From Trichuris trichiura (taxonomy: Eukaryota; Nematoda; Enoplea; Trichinellida; Trichuridae), in NCBI GenBank assembly GCA_037903355.1, contig JBAJFE010000014.1, forward strand, positions 2,170,001-2,234,000: 64,000 nt of DNA, read 5' to 3'. The translations under genes and the position numbers were made by a program. Position 1 is the first letter of the stretch; the number at the start of each line of letters is the position of its first letter. Below are positions 1-10,903 of this stretch, in pieces. Under the pieces are notes generated by a model. The model did no database searches and was not told where the DNA came from. It saw nothing but the letters and a program-made list of their open reading frames with translations.

Positions 1-61
1 CAAGCACTGCAAACATTTCTTACTGACATGATCGCCGCAGACGTCTTCAAAGATGTTGAAG
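1..61 (+). CDS. 3' end of an exon of a gene extending left (partial)
   Basis: Reading from base 1, an open frame encodes about 20 residues (QALQTFLTDMIAADVFKDVE plus a split Gly codon). It then runs into a good donor, GAAG|GTAAGA, at 61/62. The composition is amphipathic and looks coding. A possible next exon starts at 674 after TTTTTGCAG: phase 2 bases CG complete the split codon, giving a short Cys-rich stretch (PCSDKRPCNNVCP) that stays open to a TAG at 754-756. I do not recognise the family and the second exon is weak. The gene may equally continue elsewhere or be chance. Confidence 0.35.
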
Positions 62-424
62 GTAAGATTGCTGGAAACGAGATCAGTTATCATCGTCTAG
101 TCAGCTTTTCTCGTTAAACAGACAAGTGGTTTATTTTTAAAACAGTTTCATGATCGCATGTAAACTGTCATGAGAGTACATTAAATGCATGTAAAATTTA
201 ACAAAGTAGTAAGGATCATTTTAAAGAATAAAGTCGACCAGCAGCTGTTTAAACTAACTAATTTAAGGAATTGGTTCTTTGGGAGAAGATAGCTTCCATA
301 ACTTTGGGGATTTTGTTAGTCAACACAACGGAATTTTCTAAAAATTTTTGCATAATCCGAAAACAATATTTAATCTTTATTTTCTTTTTGTTATCTTGTT
401 CATCTTTTTTCTTTCTATTGTAAC

Positions 425-635
425 TTCAGAGACAGTTATCACGAAACCAAACTCTGGTTTTACTCAACCTAAATGGCGCCTAGCAACTCATGAGAGCAGT
501 TAAAGAGACGGGGCACTAAAGATAGCGGGCGTCCATTAGCTTGACAGTAAGGAACGATTACAATCAGCGTGCGCAGGTACGATGAGCAACAAGAGAGGCT
601 GAAGCGGCAGCCGGCATAATACAACAGTTGAATTA
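425..635 (+). repeat. dispersed direct repeat, copy 1 (second copy at 62275-62480)
   Basis: About 200 bp starting near CACGAAACCAAACTCTGGTT and running through CAGCGTGCGCAGGTACGATGAGCAA recurs in the same orientation at 62275-62480 with scattered substitutions and small indels. No coding potential or terminal inverted repeat is obvious. In copy 2 it directly follows a foldback-element arm. It could be an internal piece of a larger transposable element or a SINE-like unit. The family is not recognised. Confidence 0.6.
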
Positions 636-1480
636 AAAACTAGCGTTGATGTTATCCATTTGACTTTTTGCAGCGCCCTGTTCTGATAAACGCCCTTGCA
701 ATAACGTTTGCCCTAAAATACCCGTTTTTAGCTTGCTCTCCTTCAGGCGCATTTAGTGTATGTTGATGACAGATCATGAATAATTCGGAAGTTCTATAAT
801 TTCAGAATAAATGATTTGACTGTTAAACAGAAAAAGCTATGTTCCACGATAAGGTCTAACCGTCCTGACCTTGCAATCGGATTTTCTGAAAGTCAGATGC
901 GCCTTTACTATGAAACTGCTTTCAGGTTATCATTAACGTATTCCATTTTTTAAGCAGAGCGCTTCTCATCTGTCAGTCCGGTAAATAGCCTGTTGAAACA
1001 TCTGCAGAAATTCATTTTTGCCTGACTTATATTTGCTCGACAGTCAGCATATAAGCTCATAGCTTAGATCAGTTGGCCAGCGAAATTGCATGACTAAAGG
1101 ATATTGCTAAGCTTACTTTGACTGCTAAAAGCCCTCTTAGTAAAGAAAGTGAAGAATATTGATTCCAAAGCAAGCCTGCTTGAAAGTTAGGAAACACTTC
1201 TGCAGTAGGCGTTTAATGTTGCCTGCAAACAATTCCTCAACAATTAGGTTCTAATTCTGGTTTTTCTCATATCATAAAAGCTTATTGCCATCCTATAGTT
1301 TTCGTTTAGCTATGTTTAAAACAACAGAGCTAACCTATTTTACATTATGTTGTTTCAGTAGAAGTTCTGCTCAAGTTTCGAAAGCTTGAATATTAAACGT
1401 TTTAGGTGTACTCCTATCCCTTGAAAAGCCACAGATTCAAGCAACATTGTTTGCTATGCGCACAACCAACATATGGGCCA

Positions 1481-1668
1481 TTTTTATCTCATTCACATGA
1501 ACAGTATCTTAGTATTCCTCGTGAATGCCATAGAGTATAGTACATACTGTGCATTGTTGGCCTATACGAGCCCATATACTCGTATGGGCCAACAATGCAC
1601 AATACGTACCATACTCTATGGCATTCACAAGGAATACTAAGATACTGTTCATTTAAATGAGATAAAAA
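1481..1668. repeat. long hairpin (inverted repeat, arms about 85-90 bp)
   Basis: The left arm (TTTTTATCTCATTCACATGA ... TGTGCATTGTTGGCC) is reverse-complemented by the right arm (GGGCCAACAATGCACAATAC ... GAGATAAAAA) with few mismatches. The spacer is short (CTATACGAGCCCATATACTC). This is a small foldback element. It has no clear flanking duplication and does not carry the CTGANGA core seen in the main foldback family. Confidence 0.8.
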
Positions 1669-1799
1669 TATAATAAACGAACCTCAAAGCTTTTGTGATC
1701 GGCAGGACCTGTCTTCAGCGGAAGATAATGGCTGCGTAGGTATGATAAGTTGAGGTTCAAGAACATTGTGGGGTGAAGTTGCGGTTTGGTTTTAGTTTC

Positions 1800-2110
1800 T
1801 TGGTTCGGCTTTAAAGAATTATGCTTTGATGCTCTTCCAATCACCGTTTTTCTTTTCCTTCGCACTGTTTTGTCTTCTTTCTTCTGTTTGTCTTTTATTT
1901 TTTCGCTATTAATTTTTTTGTCGATGCCATTATTTGTCTTTTTTCTGCTCTGTTTTTATTTTATTTTCCTTTGTGGTTTTTTCTTCTTTGTCATCTGTCT
2001 TTTTGATCTTTTTTGATTAATCTTCTTTCTCTTCTTTCCTTCACTCCTTTTCTTTTCTTCATCTTGTTCTTCTTCTGCCTCCTTCCTTCATTGATTCCTT
2101 TCCTTTTGCC
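1800..2110 (+). repeat. pyrimidine-rich low-complexity tract
   Basis: Strongly T/C-biased sequence (runs of TTCTTT, CTTTTC and similar). It generates spurious hydrophobic open frames on the + strand. I regard it as low complexity rather than coding. Confidence 0.7.
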
Positions 2111-3278
2111 TTCGTCTTGTTTCTTACTCTGCCTTTGTGGGTTTCATTCTTATAACTTTTTAAGAAATGACACGTGCTATGAAGTACCGTATAAAAGCCA
2201 TTTGTTTACTTTACATTCGGCGCCTTTACCCTTACCCCCGTCAGAAGTAACCATTGTCCAGACATGATGGAACCTGTTGTTCTGACTGCGTAACGACGTA
2301 TCGAACGGGCAGTTGCATTCCTCTTTGGTAAAAATCAAGGGACTAGCGGCGGCAAGCTTTTGAGGAAACAATGGACGGATTAGCCGCGGCAATCCACCTC
2401 TATTCTTTTCGAGCTGCAATGCCAGGAGTGTACTATGAGCAACCTTACCCTAAGTTAAAGTTTTACCTTAACCATGGGGAACACTTATAAACCGACTGGC
2501 TCAGTGGTAGGAAAAGCCAGTTTTATTGTATTCTGGAAGACGTGCCGCAATCACCGGAGCAAAGCGCATCGCCTTTCAACCTAAAAATTCCTCCTCCTTT
2601 TCAGTCATCCCTTTTTTATACTGGCCTTACCTGTATCCCCTGCCAGACGCCTCACCTTGCGCCTCGGTCCTAACCGGTCTCGCTTCGGGCAACTCAATGA
2701 CAGGGGCTTTCCAATTCTTCTTTTTCTGGGTGCAAGATGCCGTCCCAGTGTCCCGCTTTATATACGACTTCCCGCTGACCATTGCCAGTAGGCTGAGTGG
2801 TTTTGTATGTACTTAAGTGGCAATACTGCTGCCAGAAATATGAGATTAAAACAAATTTTTGACCCAAGCTTACAGAACGGTAATGCAACACTCATACAGT
2901 TTCCTATCTTTTTTGTTTGCCGAAGCTTTCGAGGTAGTTTTTGCCCCGTAATCAGCGTTAAATCAACAACCGACTATTGGCTTGGCATTGGTGAAGATAA
3001 AGGGGTGCATAAAGTAAAAAGGTGAAAAACTGAACGGGCCAACCTGGCCATACCGTTAACGAAGCTACACCTTTATTGCTTTCTTTGTTCGGGTTTGGCT
3101 TGTTTAAAGATAAAATTTTTATTTGTGTTTGAGTGATACGATTCGAAGCTTTTGAAGTATGCTTGCCTGGTCATTAGCGGGGCGGGAAAATTCATCGACT
3201 TTACGGTAAAGGAAATTTAGATGCCGTGGAAGTTCTTGTTAAAAGAAGCTACGCAATCTAAGTAAAAAGACACATATA

Positions 3279-3360
3279 CAGTGGAACCCCTCTAATCCGA
3301 ACGCGTCGGGGCACAGGATAGTCCGGGTCACGGAAAAACCCGGTTTATGGAAGAGGCTTG
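3279..3360. mobile_element. Tigger/pogo-like terminal fragment
   Basis: CAGTGGAACCCCTCTAATCC followed by GTCCGGGT and CCCGGTTTATGG has the form of Tigger/pogo terminal inverted repeats (CAGT-GGAACC...ATCCG, with internal strand-exchange GG/CC words). No matching right end was found nearby, so this is probably a solo or decayed terminus. Confidence 0.4.
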
Positions 3361-3575
3361 CAGTAGGACACAGAAAAGCAGGTAATGCAATTTTAGATGT
3401 AGGTTCCTGGCGTCCACAGCGCGATGTCAATCTCTGCAAGCGGGGAGTTAGCTTACGAGGGCGACGAAGTTTGCCTGATCAAAGAAAACGACTGACTACT
3501 GGAAACCAGTTTCTTATACGGCGTGGACGCTGTACCACGAAAGGACATGGGAAAAAGTTCCTGTAAACTTATTTG

Positions 3576-4329
3576 GAATAAAATTTTTTTGCGGCTTTGC
3601 TACCCGTTCGTCAGTTTAAAACGTTTATTTTCAAACGTATAACCTGCGGAACTTTCGGGCCACACCGGGGCCCGTCATCAGCGCTAAGTGCGCCACCGTC
3701 GGGTCGGTCATCATGTTAGCAAGCTGCTCAGTCCGACCGACCGTGGCGGGAACCTCAGCCGTCAGGTCGATCCTTGACCCGTCGGGCTTTGGTCCCACCT
3801 AGTCAGTCAGACTTTGCGGCGAGCACCCAACCGACCTTCCACGACGGCGGCAGCACTAACAATGAGAAACAACAAGCATACAAACGATATACCCGTCTGT
3901 TTAAAACAGACGGGTTTTAAACTTTCTTCTTTCCAGATCTTGACCTTCTTTCTTCTCGACCACTCGTTACCCTCTTTGTTGTCCGTGCCCGCACACACAT
4001 TAAAATTGATTCTCCTTTTTTCTTTTTCTCCTTTTTAACGGGTGCGTTATTGGGAATAAAATTTTTTTGCGGCTTTGCTACCCGTTCGTCAGTTAAAAAC
4101 GTTTATTTTCAAACGTATAACCCGCAGAGCTTTCGGGCCACACTGGGGCCCGTCATCGGCGCTTAGCGCTTAGCGCTGATGACGGGCCCCGGTGTGGCCT
4201 GAAAGCTCCGCGGGTTATACGTCTGAAAATAAACGTTTTTAACTGACGAACAGGTAGCAAAGCCGCAAAAAAATTTTATTCCGAATAACGCACCCGTTAG
4301 AAAGGAGAAAAAGAAAAAAGGAGAATCAA
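3576..4329. mobile_element. foldback element A with hammerhead-like cores
   Basis: The element is flanked by a perfect 14-bp direct repeat, CTGTAAACTTATTT, at 3562-3575 and 4330-4343. Inside, one arm occurs three times: direct at 3576-3685, direct at 4050-4165, and inverted at 4168-4310. The last two make a palindrome of about 300 bp. The conserved core is readable at 3653-3681 (- strand), 4131-4158 (- strand, CTGA mutated to CCGA) and 4176-4204 (+ strand, CTGATGA ... GAAA). The right end carries a one-sided purine-rich tail containing CACCCGTTAGAAAGGAG. No transposase or reverse transcriptase frame is present. The mix of direct and inverted terminal units is a layout known for Penelope-like elements. 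Confidence 0.75.
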
Positions 4330-5850
4330 CTGTAAACTTATTTTTCCATATTCGAGTTACCGGCCGGGTCTGTTGGCTCGAAAAGAAATTGAGTTAGTGA
4401 CCGATCACTGCACGATTTCTGGGTCATTTAAACCTTTGTCTCCTGGGTTGCGCGCGGGTAGCCCAATCATCTTTAATGTGTACGGTCATCCTGTTGTACT
4501 CTTCCATGAGTCCAGATTGGTGAAGGGTCCGAATTGAGGTTTCACTGTAGTATTGTATTATCATCACAATAACGCAATATGATAACGTCACAGTCCCGGA
4601 ATACAAGAAATGAGAGACAACGTTACTTGTATTTAAACGATGATGAATGTGCAGTTCTGACGTTTGACGAAAAGACAGACTTCCCTAAACAGGATGTCGC
4701 AAAATGCGATGATTAAGCTCGGCGGCAATCAACTTGCATAATCTGCTTATGCGCTTCCGACTCTTGTTACGTGTTAATTATAGTTGGACTCGGCTTCCAG
4801 TTAAGATAATCGATTCCATGTTGAAGTTTGTATGAGCAGTGGGTAAATATTCTCAGTTTTAAGACAGACTTCCATTTCATTTTGTTGAACCATAAGTGGA
4901 ACTTGCTCCGTTCCACTGGTTTTTTAGAGGAATTTTCTGCTTTGAGAAGATGTACTGCATACAGGAACAGAAGTGATAAGGCAACGTTCACTGATCCGTT
5001 CTGAATTGTTTTGTCCCTGGGTTTGGAGAGGAACATCGCGAGCGGATATAGGCGTTGAATGCAGGAGATTATGTATTAAACCAGTTCGCTGTAAAACCCT
5101 GTTTGCTGGCATATCATGCGGCATCAAGGGAGGGAGGGAAGGGAGCTCCCTCACATTGTTGACGGCGGAACAAGAGCAGTTCCGAAACGTACGGTATACA
5201 GTTGTTCTGTAACTTCTCTAACAATTTGCTCATCCGTTTGTTGGTAGGGCACTTTGAAGTTTATTTACAGATACATCAAACAAGTCAAATCCGTGAATCA
5301 GAAGACTAACTATGTAGAAACTTTACTAAAACATAATGCTAACAAATTCATACCATTGAATAAATTTTCAAGAAATGTACATGGATTTTTCCCGTCCGAC
5401 TTTGCCAAGAAAACGAGTCAAATAAGTGAAAACCTTTTTAATCTCGTTCAAGGCGAAAAATCAAAACGAAAGTTTAGAGAAAGCTTTCGGCTCACACTTG
5501 AGCCGTCATGAGCGCACGTACCAGTTGCCCTCCAACTGAGTTTTTCTCTTAGGAGGAGCCCCTACGTTTTCCAAAGCCATTTGTGCGCCTGTTAGGTTGA
5601 ACCTTGACCTGTCGAGGCTGCACACACATGGCTGGATCAGCTTCGGAGCAACTGCCTTAGAAGCCGTCCTCGGTGGAGGCACAACGCAGAATGGGATGGT
5701 CAGTCAAAGCCTGGTGAAGCATCGTGTAAAAGTAGGTTGTTTTTCAATGTTAGGAAGGTTAACTGAAGGAAGACGAGTGCCACTTAACGACTGGAAGGCG
5801 TTATCGTAGGCCACTTGCATACCTTCAGACGTTTGTCCAAGTCCGGTTTT

Positions 5851-7100
5851 CATAATGAAGTGCTTTTATTACGGAGTGAGTGTCCCGTTATATGTAAAAT
5901 AACTTTAATCTCCGGAGCTTTCGGGTCAGTCGTGAACCGTCTTCAGCGGTTATAAGATGAATGTAATTTGCGAACCGAGGTCAACCTTCAATCGTTTTTA
6001 ACGGTTAAAAAGAGAGTTTTAAAGTTTTCTGTTGGAGGTTTCTGCTGTGTCTATCAGCTGCCAGTCCCTTGTTTCGTATATCTTGTAGAACTTTATGTGT
6101 GTACATATAGATTTATTTTTTAATTTTTTTCCACCGTCAATTCACGTTTTTTATCCATTTTTTTAATTTGTGAATTTGTTTCTTGTTTGCTCCAAGTAAT
6201 GTGTACTTTTATCCATTTTTTCATATTTGTTAACGACTTGTTTCTTAACTTTTTCCAGGTGTTTTTGTATGTCATCCATTTAGCGAGCAGCAATTGTGGC
6301 GTGTGATAATATTTGTCCATAGATCACTTATACCTGCCCCTTGATCAAGGTTGTAATCACAATGTGCTTAATGTAGAGGGCCTCTTTGAGTTTTCGTAAG
6401 CGTAGGTTACTTTCACCATGGAAAAAGTTATACAAGCTTCCGCTGTAGTGGAACACGCGGCCCACTGCAAACAGCCCTTCCAACCCAAGGTTTTATGCTA
6501 TGAAAGTAACCTACGCTTACGAAAACTTAAAAAGGCCCTCTACATTAAGACAACGTGACTTACAACCGTGATCAAGAGGCAGATATAAGTGATCTATGGA
6601 CAAATATTATCACACGCCACAATTGCTGCTCGCTAAATGGATGACATACAAAAACACCTGGAAAAAGTTAAGAAACAAGTCGTTAACAAATATGAAAAAA
6701 TGGATAAAAGTACACATTACTTGGAGCAAACAAGAAACAAATTCACAAATAGAAAAAATGGATAAAAAACGTGAATTGACGGTGGAAGAAAATTAAAAAA
6801 TAAATCTATATGTACACACAAAAAATTCTACAAGGTATACGGAACAAGGGACTGGCAGCTGATAGACATAGCAGAAACCTCCTACAGAAAACTTTAAAAC
6901 TAGTTTTAAACCGTTAAAAACGATTGAAGGTTGACCGCACTTCGCAAATTACATTCATCTTGTAACCTTTGAAGACGGTTCACGACTGACCCGAAAGCTC
7001 CGGCGATTAAAGGTTATAGTACATACAACGGGACATTCATTCCGTTATAAAGACACTTCATTATGAAAACTTATAGTCCCGTTACAAGCCATCATATCTT
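5851..7100. mobile_element. foldback element B, about 1.25 kb, near-perfect palindrome
   Basis: Two arms of about 580 bp are inverted around roughly 6420-6500. Each arm holds the same 66-codon frame, at 6120-6320 (-) and 6596-6796 (+), differing at two Lys/Glu positions. Cores lie at 5919-5946 (- strand, CTGAAGA) and 6969-6996 (+ strand, first C changed to T). The right end alone carries the tail (7063-7100: ATGAAAA, then CCCGTTA, then TCTT). A 13-bp direct repeat, CAAGTCCGGTTTT, flanks the element at 5838-5850 and 7101-7113. The 66-aa frame is Lys-rich, matches no family I know, and may be incidental. Confidence 0.75.
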
Positions 7101-8442
7101 CAAGTCCGGTTTTTTCTCTTTTCTTTTCTGTCCAAGTCCGGTGTTTTTCAAATCAACTTGTACGCACGATGTAGAGCGTCTGTTTGAGTTGTAAAAGCGA
7201 AAAGCTTGTAAAAGTGAATCTATGTACACTTCTTGAAAACAATTGGACCCGTTACAAGCTTTTCGCTTTTACATCAGTGAATAAGTTTGCAAAAAATTCC
7301 ACTTTTTAGGTGCTCTTATTTTGGCTGTATGGTTAATAGAAGGCATTACTCACTTATGAAAATCATTTTTAAACTTGGTACGATATTCTTCCATTAATTG
7401 TAGACAGTGTCTGTGGTCAAAAAAAGCTGATAATCCATGAAATAGTTTAAGAAACGAAGGCGTAGCTTTTGTCCTTGTTTGGGTAAAAGATTTTGAGAAT
7501 TGACTGTGTAGTCAACCTGATTATAGAATACGCCACCTTCTAAACTGTGCAATCAATAAACAAAGGGCCATTGTTCGAAATGTTCTCTTCCCATAGTTGA
7601 CCATTTACGTTTAGTTGTAGACACTTTCGAACCGCAACTGGAAGACCATGTTCTAACTAAACAAAATAGACAGCAGAACTAAAAATATTCAAATGAACAT
7701 TGGTGAAATGTTCTAATTTGGCGGAGGGTTTGAAGGAACGAAGAGCAATCATTGAGTTGAAAATGAAGTCTCAAATTTTCAAGCAGTCAAGCAGCTTCCA
7801 TGTTGAGCTTGTTAAACGGATTGATTTTAAGACTGTTGCTGCTCATGATAATAAAAACAGTGAAAGTTTAAGCTGCACAGCTGACTAAGTGAGCCTTTCC
7901 GTTTGCTATCTATTACTGTACGAAAACTATAGCCAGACTATTTAGCGAAAGTTGGAATGTTCACTTTGCATTGCCGATCTTGTTCAGATTGATCATCACG
8001 TATTACTTTGAACGTTCTGGCATTGTAGATCATCCTAATCTCGTCCGCAGAATTGATCGCACTTGACTGCGGAGGTCAGAAATGCCAAAAGCCATGACAC
8101 TATGAACGTTTCTGAGGCACATCTGATTACCAATTTAAAATACATCATTTCCTTTGGCTCTTTACGAAAAGACTTTTATTGATTCACGAAGAGCTCATCG
8201 TTGCCACTTGAGTTAGAATTTCTAGGCTGGCAAACTCCAACAATAGAAAGGTACCAGCTAGCGTGGCGCAATCGAAGTGGAATGTAAAATGCATCGCATG
8301 AATGTTATAACAACGGTTCGCTATCTCTCCAACATAATAAGTGGATTGCTTCCCACGTTCAAAGTCACACTTGCAGGAAGACTATTAAAACTTTCTTTCT
8401 ATTAAAAAAAAGGCTACGACCATAAAGGATGTCACATAAGTT

Positions 8443-8863
8443 TTTGAAGACGGGGTGCTTCTTAACGGGGCGATGGATTTTCATCACTTCTTTATACGGT
8501 AAGTTTTCTTGCCCGTTGATGGGCTCTGGAATTAAACCGAAGCAAATGCCCTACCAACGGATGGATGAGCAATTATTAAGGAAAAATACAGACCAAACAC
8601 TTAACAGTTTCATAGCTTTCGGGACTAACCTTGTCCCATCGTCAGCGATGGTGGAAATGGTTTCCATTGCTAGACCGCTTCCACCATCGCTGACGACGGG
8701 ACAAGGTTAGTCCCGAAAGCTACAAAACTGTTAAGTGTTTGTTCTGTATTTTTCCTTAATAATTGCTCATCCATCCTTTGGTAGGACATTTGCTTCGTTG
8801 CTTCGGTTTAATTCCAGAACCATCAACGGGCAAGAAAACTTACCGTATAAAGAAGTGATGAAA
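8443..8863. mobile_element. foldback element C with hammerhead-like cores
   Basis: A perfect 14-bp direct repeat, ATGTCACATAAGTT, flanks the element at 8429-8442 and 8864-8877. The left end has a one-sided tail of about 35 nt (8443-8477, containing GGGGTGCTTCTTAACGGGG). After it, arms 8478-8650 and 8680-8863 are reverse complements. Cores are at 8617-8645 (- strand) and 8690-8718 (+ strand, CTGACGA-CGGGAC-7 nt-GTCCC-GAAA). The arm motif CCTACCAACGGATGGATGAG is shared with elements near 20280, 28050, 52600 and 61990. Confidence 0.8.
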
Positions 8864-9099
8864 ATGTCACATAAGTTCATCATACAAGAAAGCATAAACG
8901 GAATTTGTCCTTGGTACTGAGTTAACAAAACGGGCTGTGTTGTTGGAAAGCAGCTATGAATTTTTCACATTACGTGGCGCTGCATCATACGATACATACG
9001 TTAGTAAATGTTTACGGATGCCTCCTTGGCATGCAGTTTATAATGAAAGTGTGGATACATTTTCCGTTTGTCTCAACATTCTCAAACTAAAGGCCTTAC

Positions 9100-9105
9100 T
9101 TTATT
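9100..9105 (-). terminator. polyadenylation signal AATAAA for the GPCR gene
   Basis: AATAAA on the - strand, about 14 nt after the GPCR stop codon at 9119. This implies a very short 3' UTR. Confidence 0.5.
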
Positions 9106-9118
9106 GAAATAAAAACTG

Positions 9119-10903
9119 TCACGTGCGTCGGAGATCCCCTTTCAAAACTCGAAGAAATGCATGACGAAAGGCTCGGTTGGCAAACGCGTAAGCAAATGGG
9201 TTGAAAGAGCTGTTCAGATAACACAGGTAGTAACTGGTGAGGAACAGTGCATTGGGCACGCAGTCCTGGCAGAATCCGTAAATGGTAGCAACTATATAAT
9301 AAGGAGACCAAAAGAGTGCAAAAGCGCCCACAATTACGGTAATCGTCCGAAATGCTCTGCGCGCTCTCTTCTCCGCTTTCGTTACCTTTCTTTTTCTCAT
9401 CAGAAGCGATGCTGGGTTTGAGAAAAGAATGGATGTCCACCTAGCTAATTTTGGAGAAGTAGCAGATTTGTCCATAATTTTGGTTGGGCTTTTCGTTGAT
9501 TTACCATGAAGAGCAGGAGCGCTGACGGTAGTAGCTGCCAACAGCAGTCCGTTGACACCTTTTCTTTTGGCACAGCTTGTTTGAGATGGCCTCGAGTCGA
9601 AGGAACCCCTAGTGCTGCTGCCCGTTTCACTGCGGTCAGAACTGTGCGATCGGTCCGTTTTCTCTTCACCGTTGGGTTCCATTTTGTCCTTAGATTCTAC
9701 GGAACAAGAAGAAGCACAAGATACGTCCGCTCCATCGACGCCCAGGTGCATACTTCCCTTTATATCAGCTGATTTGCTGTGCTGTAAACTAGGGCTACTT
9801 TTGAGGTCATTAGGGGGGCAATCATTAATGAAGTTAAAAGGATCATAGCCTTCTAAAGAATCTCGAGCGCTGTGCACCCTTGTAAGTTCCTTTTGATCAC
9901 TTTCTGACTTGGAATAGAGCAATGGGCAGGAACTGCGTTCCTCTGAGACAGGCCATCTAGAAGCATATTGGCTGGAGCGGGCTCGAACCAACTGAGAACC
10001 TCCCTTTGGAGATCCCGTAACAACAATGTTGGGAGCCATTGGTAAGGATCTTTTACCATGATTTTTGGACAATTTTATTGATAACGACGGAGCTTTCTTT
10101 ACGGCTGCAGTTCGAGCGATCTCTGAATCAGCATGAAAGTAGAGACCGACGGATACCTGCGCTACGCAGCGTTGACCAAGCATCAAGGCCACAGTCCTGT
10201 GGTGCCTAGCTGCGTTTCGCTCTTCCAACTGTTTGGCTGCCAAGTGGATGCCCCTATACAAAACGGACATGGCGATCAGTATTGTCCAGTAATAAGCAAT
10301 ATACAAGGACATGTTGACGAAGGGATCATTTAGAAAAGGGGCATAGCATTTGTTCGTAGGCGGCGATGTTGTGTTGGTAAAATAGTTCCATCCGAAGATC
10401 ATAATACCAAATAGCATCGTGGGTATAAGCCAGCTGGCTGTTACTAGTGCTTGCACTTTGGAAAGGCTTTGCCAGTGTCTATATTTGGCCGGATAGCATA
10501 CAGATAAGTAACGATCGACCGTAATAAGAAGCACAGTAAAAATAGAAACTAGGCAGAGCGTGTAGTCGAGGCACAGCCAAATCTTGCAAACCAGTTGCCC
10601 TAAAGGCCAGTGTTCGCGTCCAACCACGTACAACGTGAGCAAAGGGAACCCTTCCATACCGATAATCAAATCCGACACCGCAAGAGAGACTATGAAATGA
10701 CTGCTTAACTGCATGCGTATGGTCCGTTCGATCCTGTAGGCGACAAGAACGAGCAAGTTACCTAGAATGGTCTCCACAGAGAATAGAATGGTCAACAACC
10801 AGAGGAAGATGACCAGACCAAGTGGGTACGGTTCAGCGTAGGCGGTATCATCTGACATCTGAGACCAGGATATGTTTGTCCTCATGTTGACTAACGGCGA
10901 CAT
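9119..10903 (-). CDS. gar-2-like: muscarinic-type acetylcholine receptor (GAR-2/B-type-like GPCR), intronless
   Basis: A single open frame encodes a rhodopsin-family GPCR. I place the start at the first ATG (10903, 594 aa). The frame stays open about 26 codons further upstream without an ATG, so a spliced 5' exon is possible. TM1 has GN, TM2 has AVSDL, and TM3 has the amine-binding Asp in WLCLDY, the Trp-x-x-Leu-Asp-Tyr form typical of muscarinic receptors. DRY follows in DRYLSVCYPAKYRHW. TM4 has SWLIPT and TM5 has YIAYYW. A serine-rich third intracellular loop of nearly 300 residues separates TM5 from TM6 (FALFWSPYYI). TM7 has NPFAY. The TM6 Asn that contacts classical muscarinic ligands (WTPYN in vertebrate M1-M5) is Tyr here, as in the nematode GAR-2/arthropod B-type group, so atropine-insensitive pharmacology is expected (inference). 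It is probably a neuronal receptor coupling to Gi/o. Absence of introns is notable beside the intron-rich neighbours. Confidence 0.9.
   Translation of the reverse strand: MSPLVNMRTNISWSQMSDDTAYAEPYPLGLVIFLWLLTILFSVETILGNLLVLVAYRIERTIRMQLSSHFIVSLAVSDLIIGMEGFPLLTLYVVGREHWPLGQLVCKIWLCLDYTLCLVSIFTVLLITVDRYLSVCYPAKYRHWQSLSKVQALVTASWLIPTMLFGIMIFGWNYFTNTTSPPTNKCYAPFLNDPFVNMSLYIAYYWTILIAMSVLYRGIHLAAKQLEERNAARHHRTVALMLGQRCVAQVSVGLYFHADSEIARTAAVKKAPSLSIKLSKNHGKRSLPMAPNIVVTGSPKGGSQLVRARSSQYASRWPVSEERSSCPLLYSKSESDQKELTRVHSARDSLEGYDPFNFINDCPPNDLKSSPSLQHSKSADIKGSMHLGVDGADVSCASSCSVESKDKMEPNGEEKTDRSHSSDRSETGSSTRGSFDSRPSQTSCAKRKGVNGLLLAATTVSAPALHGKSTKSPTKIMDKSATSPKLARWTSILFSNPASLLMRKRKVTKAEKRARRAFRTITVIVGAFALFWSPYYIVATIYGFCQDCVPNALFLTSYYLCYLNSSFNPFAYAFANRAFRHAFLRVLKGDLRRT

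Larger units (their letters stand above)
636..3278. other. non-coding, repeat-bearing stretch
   Basis: Apart from the hairpin at 1481-1668 and the pyrimidine-rich tract at about 1800-2110, I see no supported gene here. The short open frames in this stretch lack signal peptides, domain motifs or consistent splice sites. Several are by-products of T-rich sequence. Confidence 0.5.

Noticed and set aside
1786..2267. Two overlapping hydrophobic frames that resemble membrane proteins
   Set aside because: They come from a T/C low-complexity tract; the repeated Phe/Leu/Ser arises from TTT/CTT/TCT runs.
9161..10333. Open frames on the + strand across the GPCR
   Set aside because: They are antisense shadows of the receptor coding frame and carry no motif.
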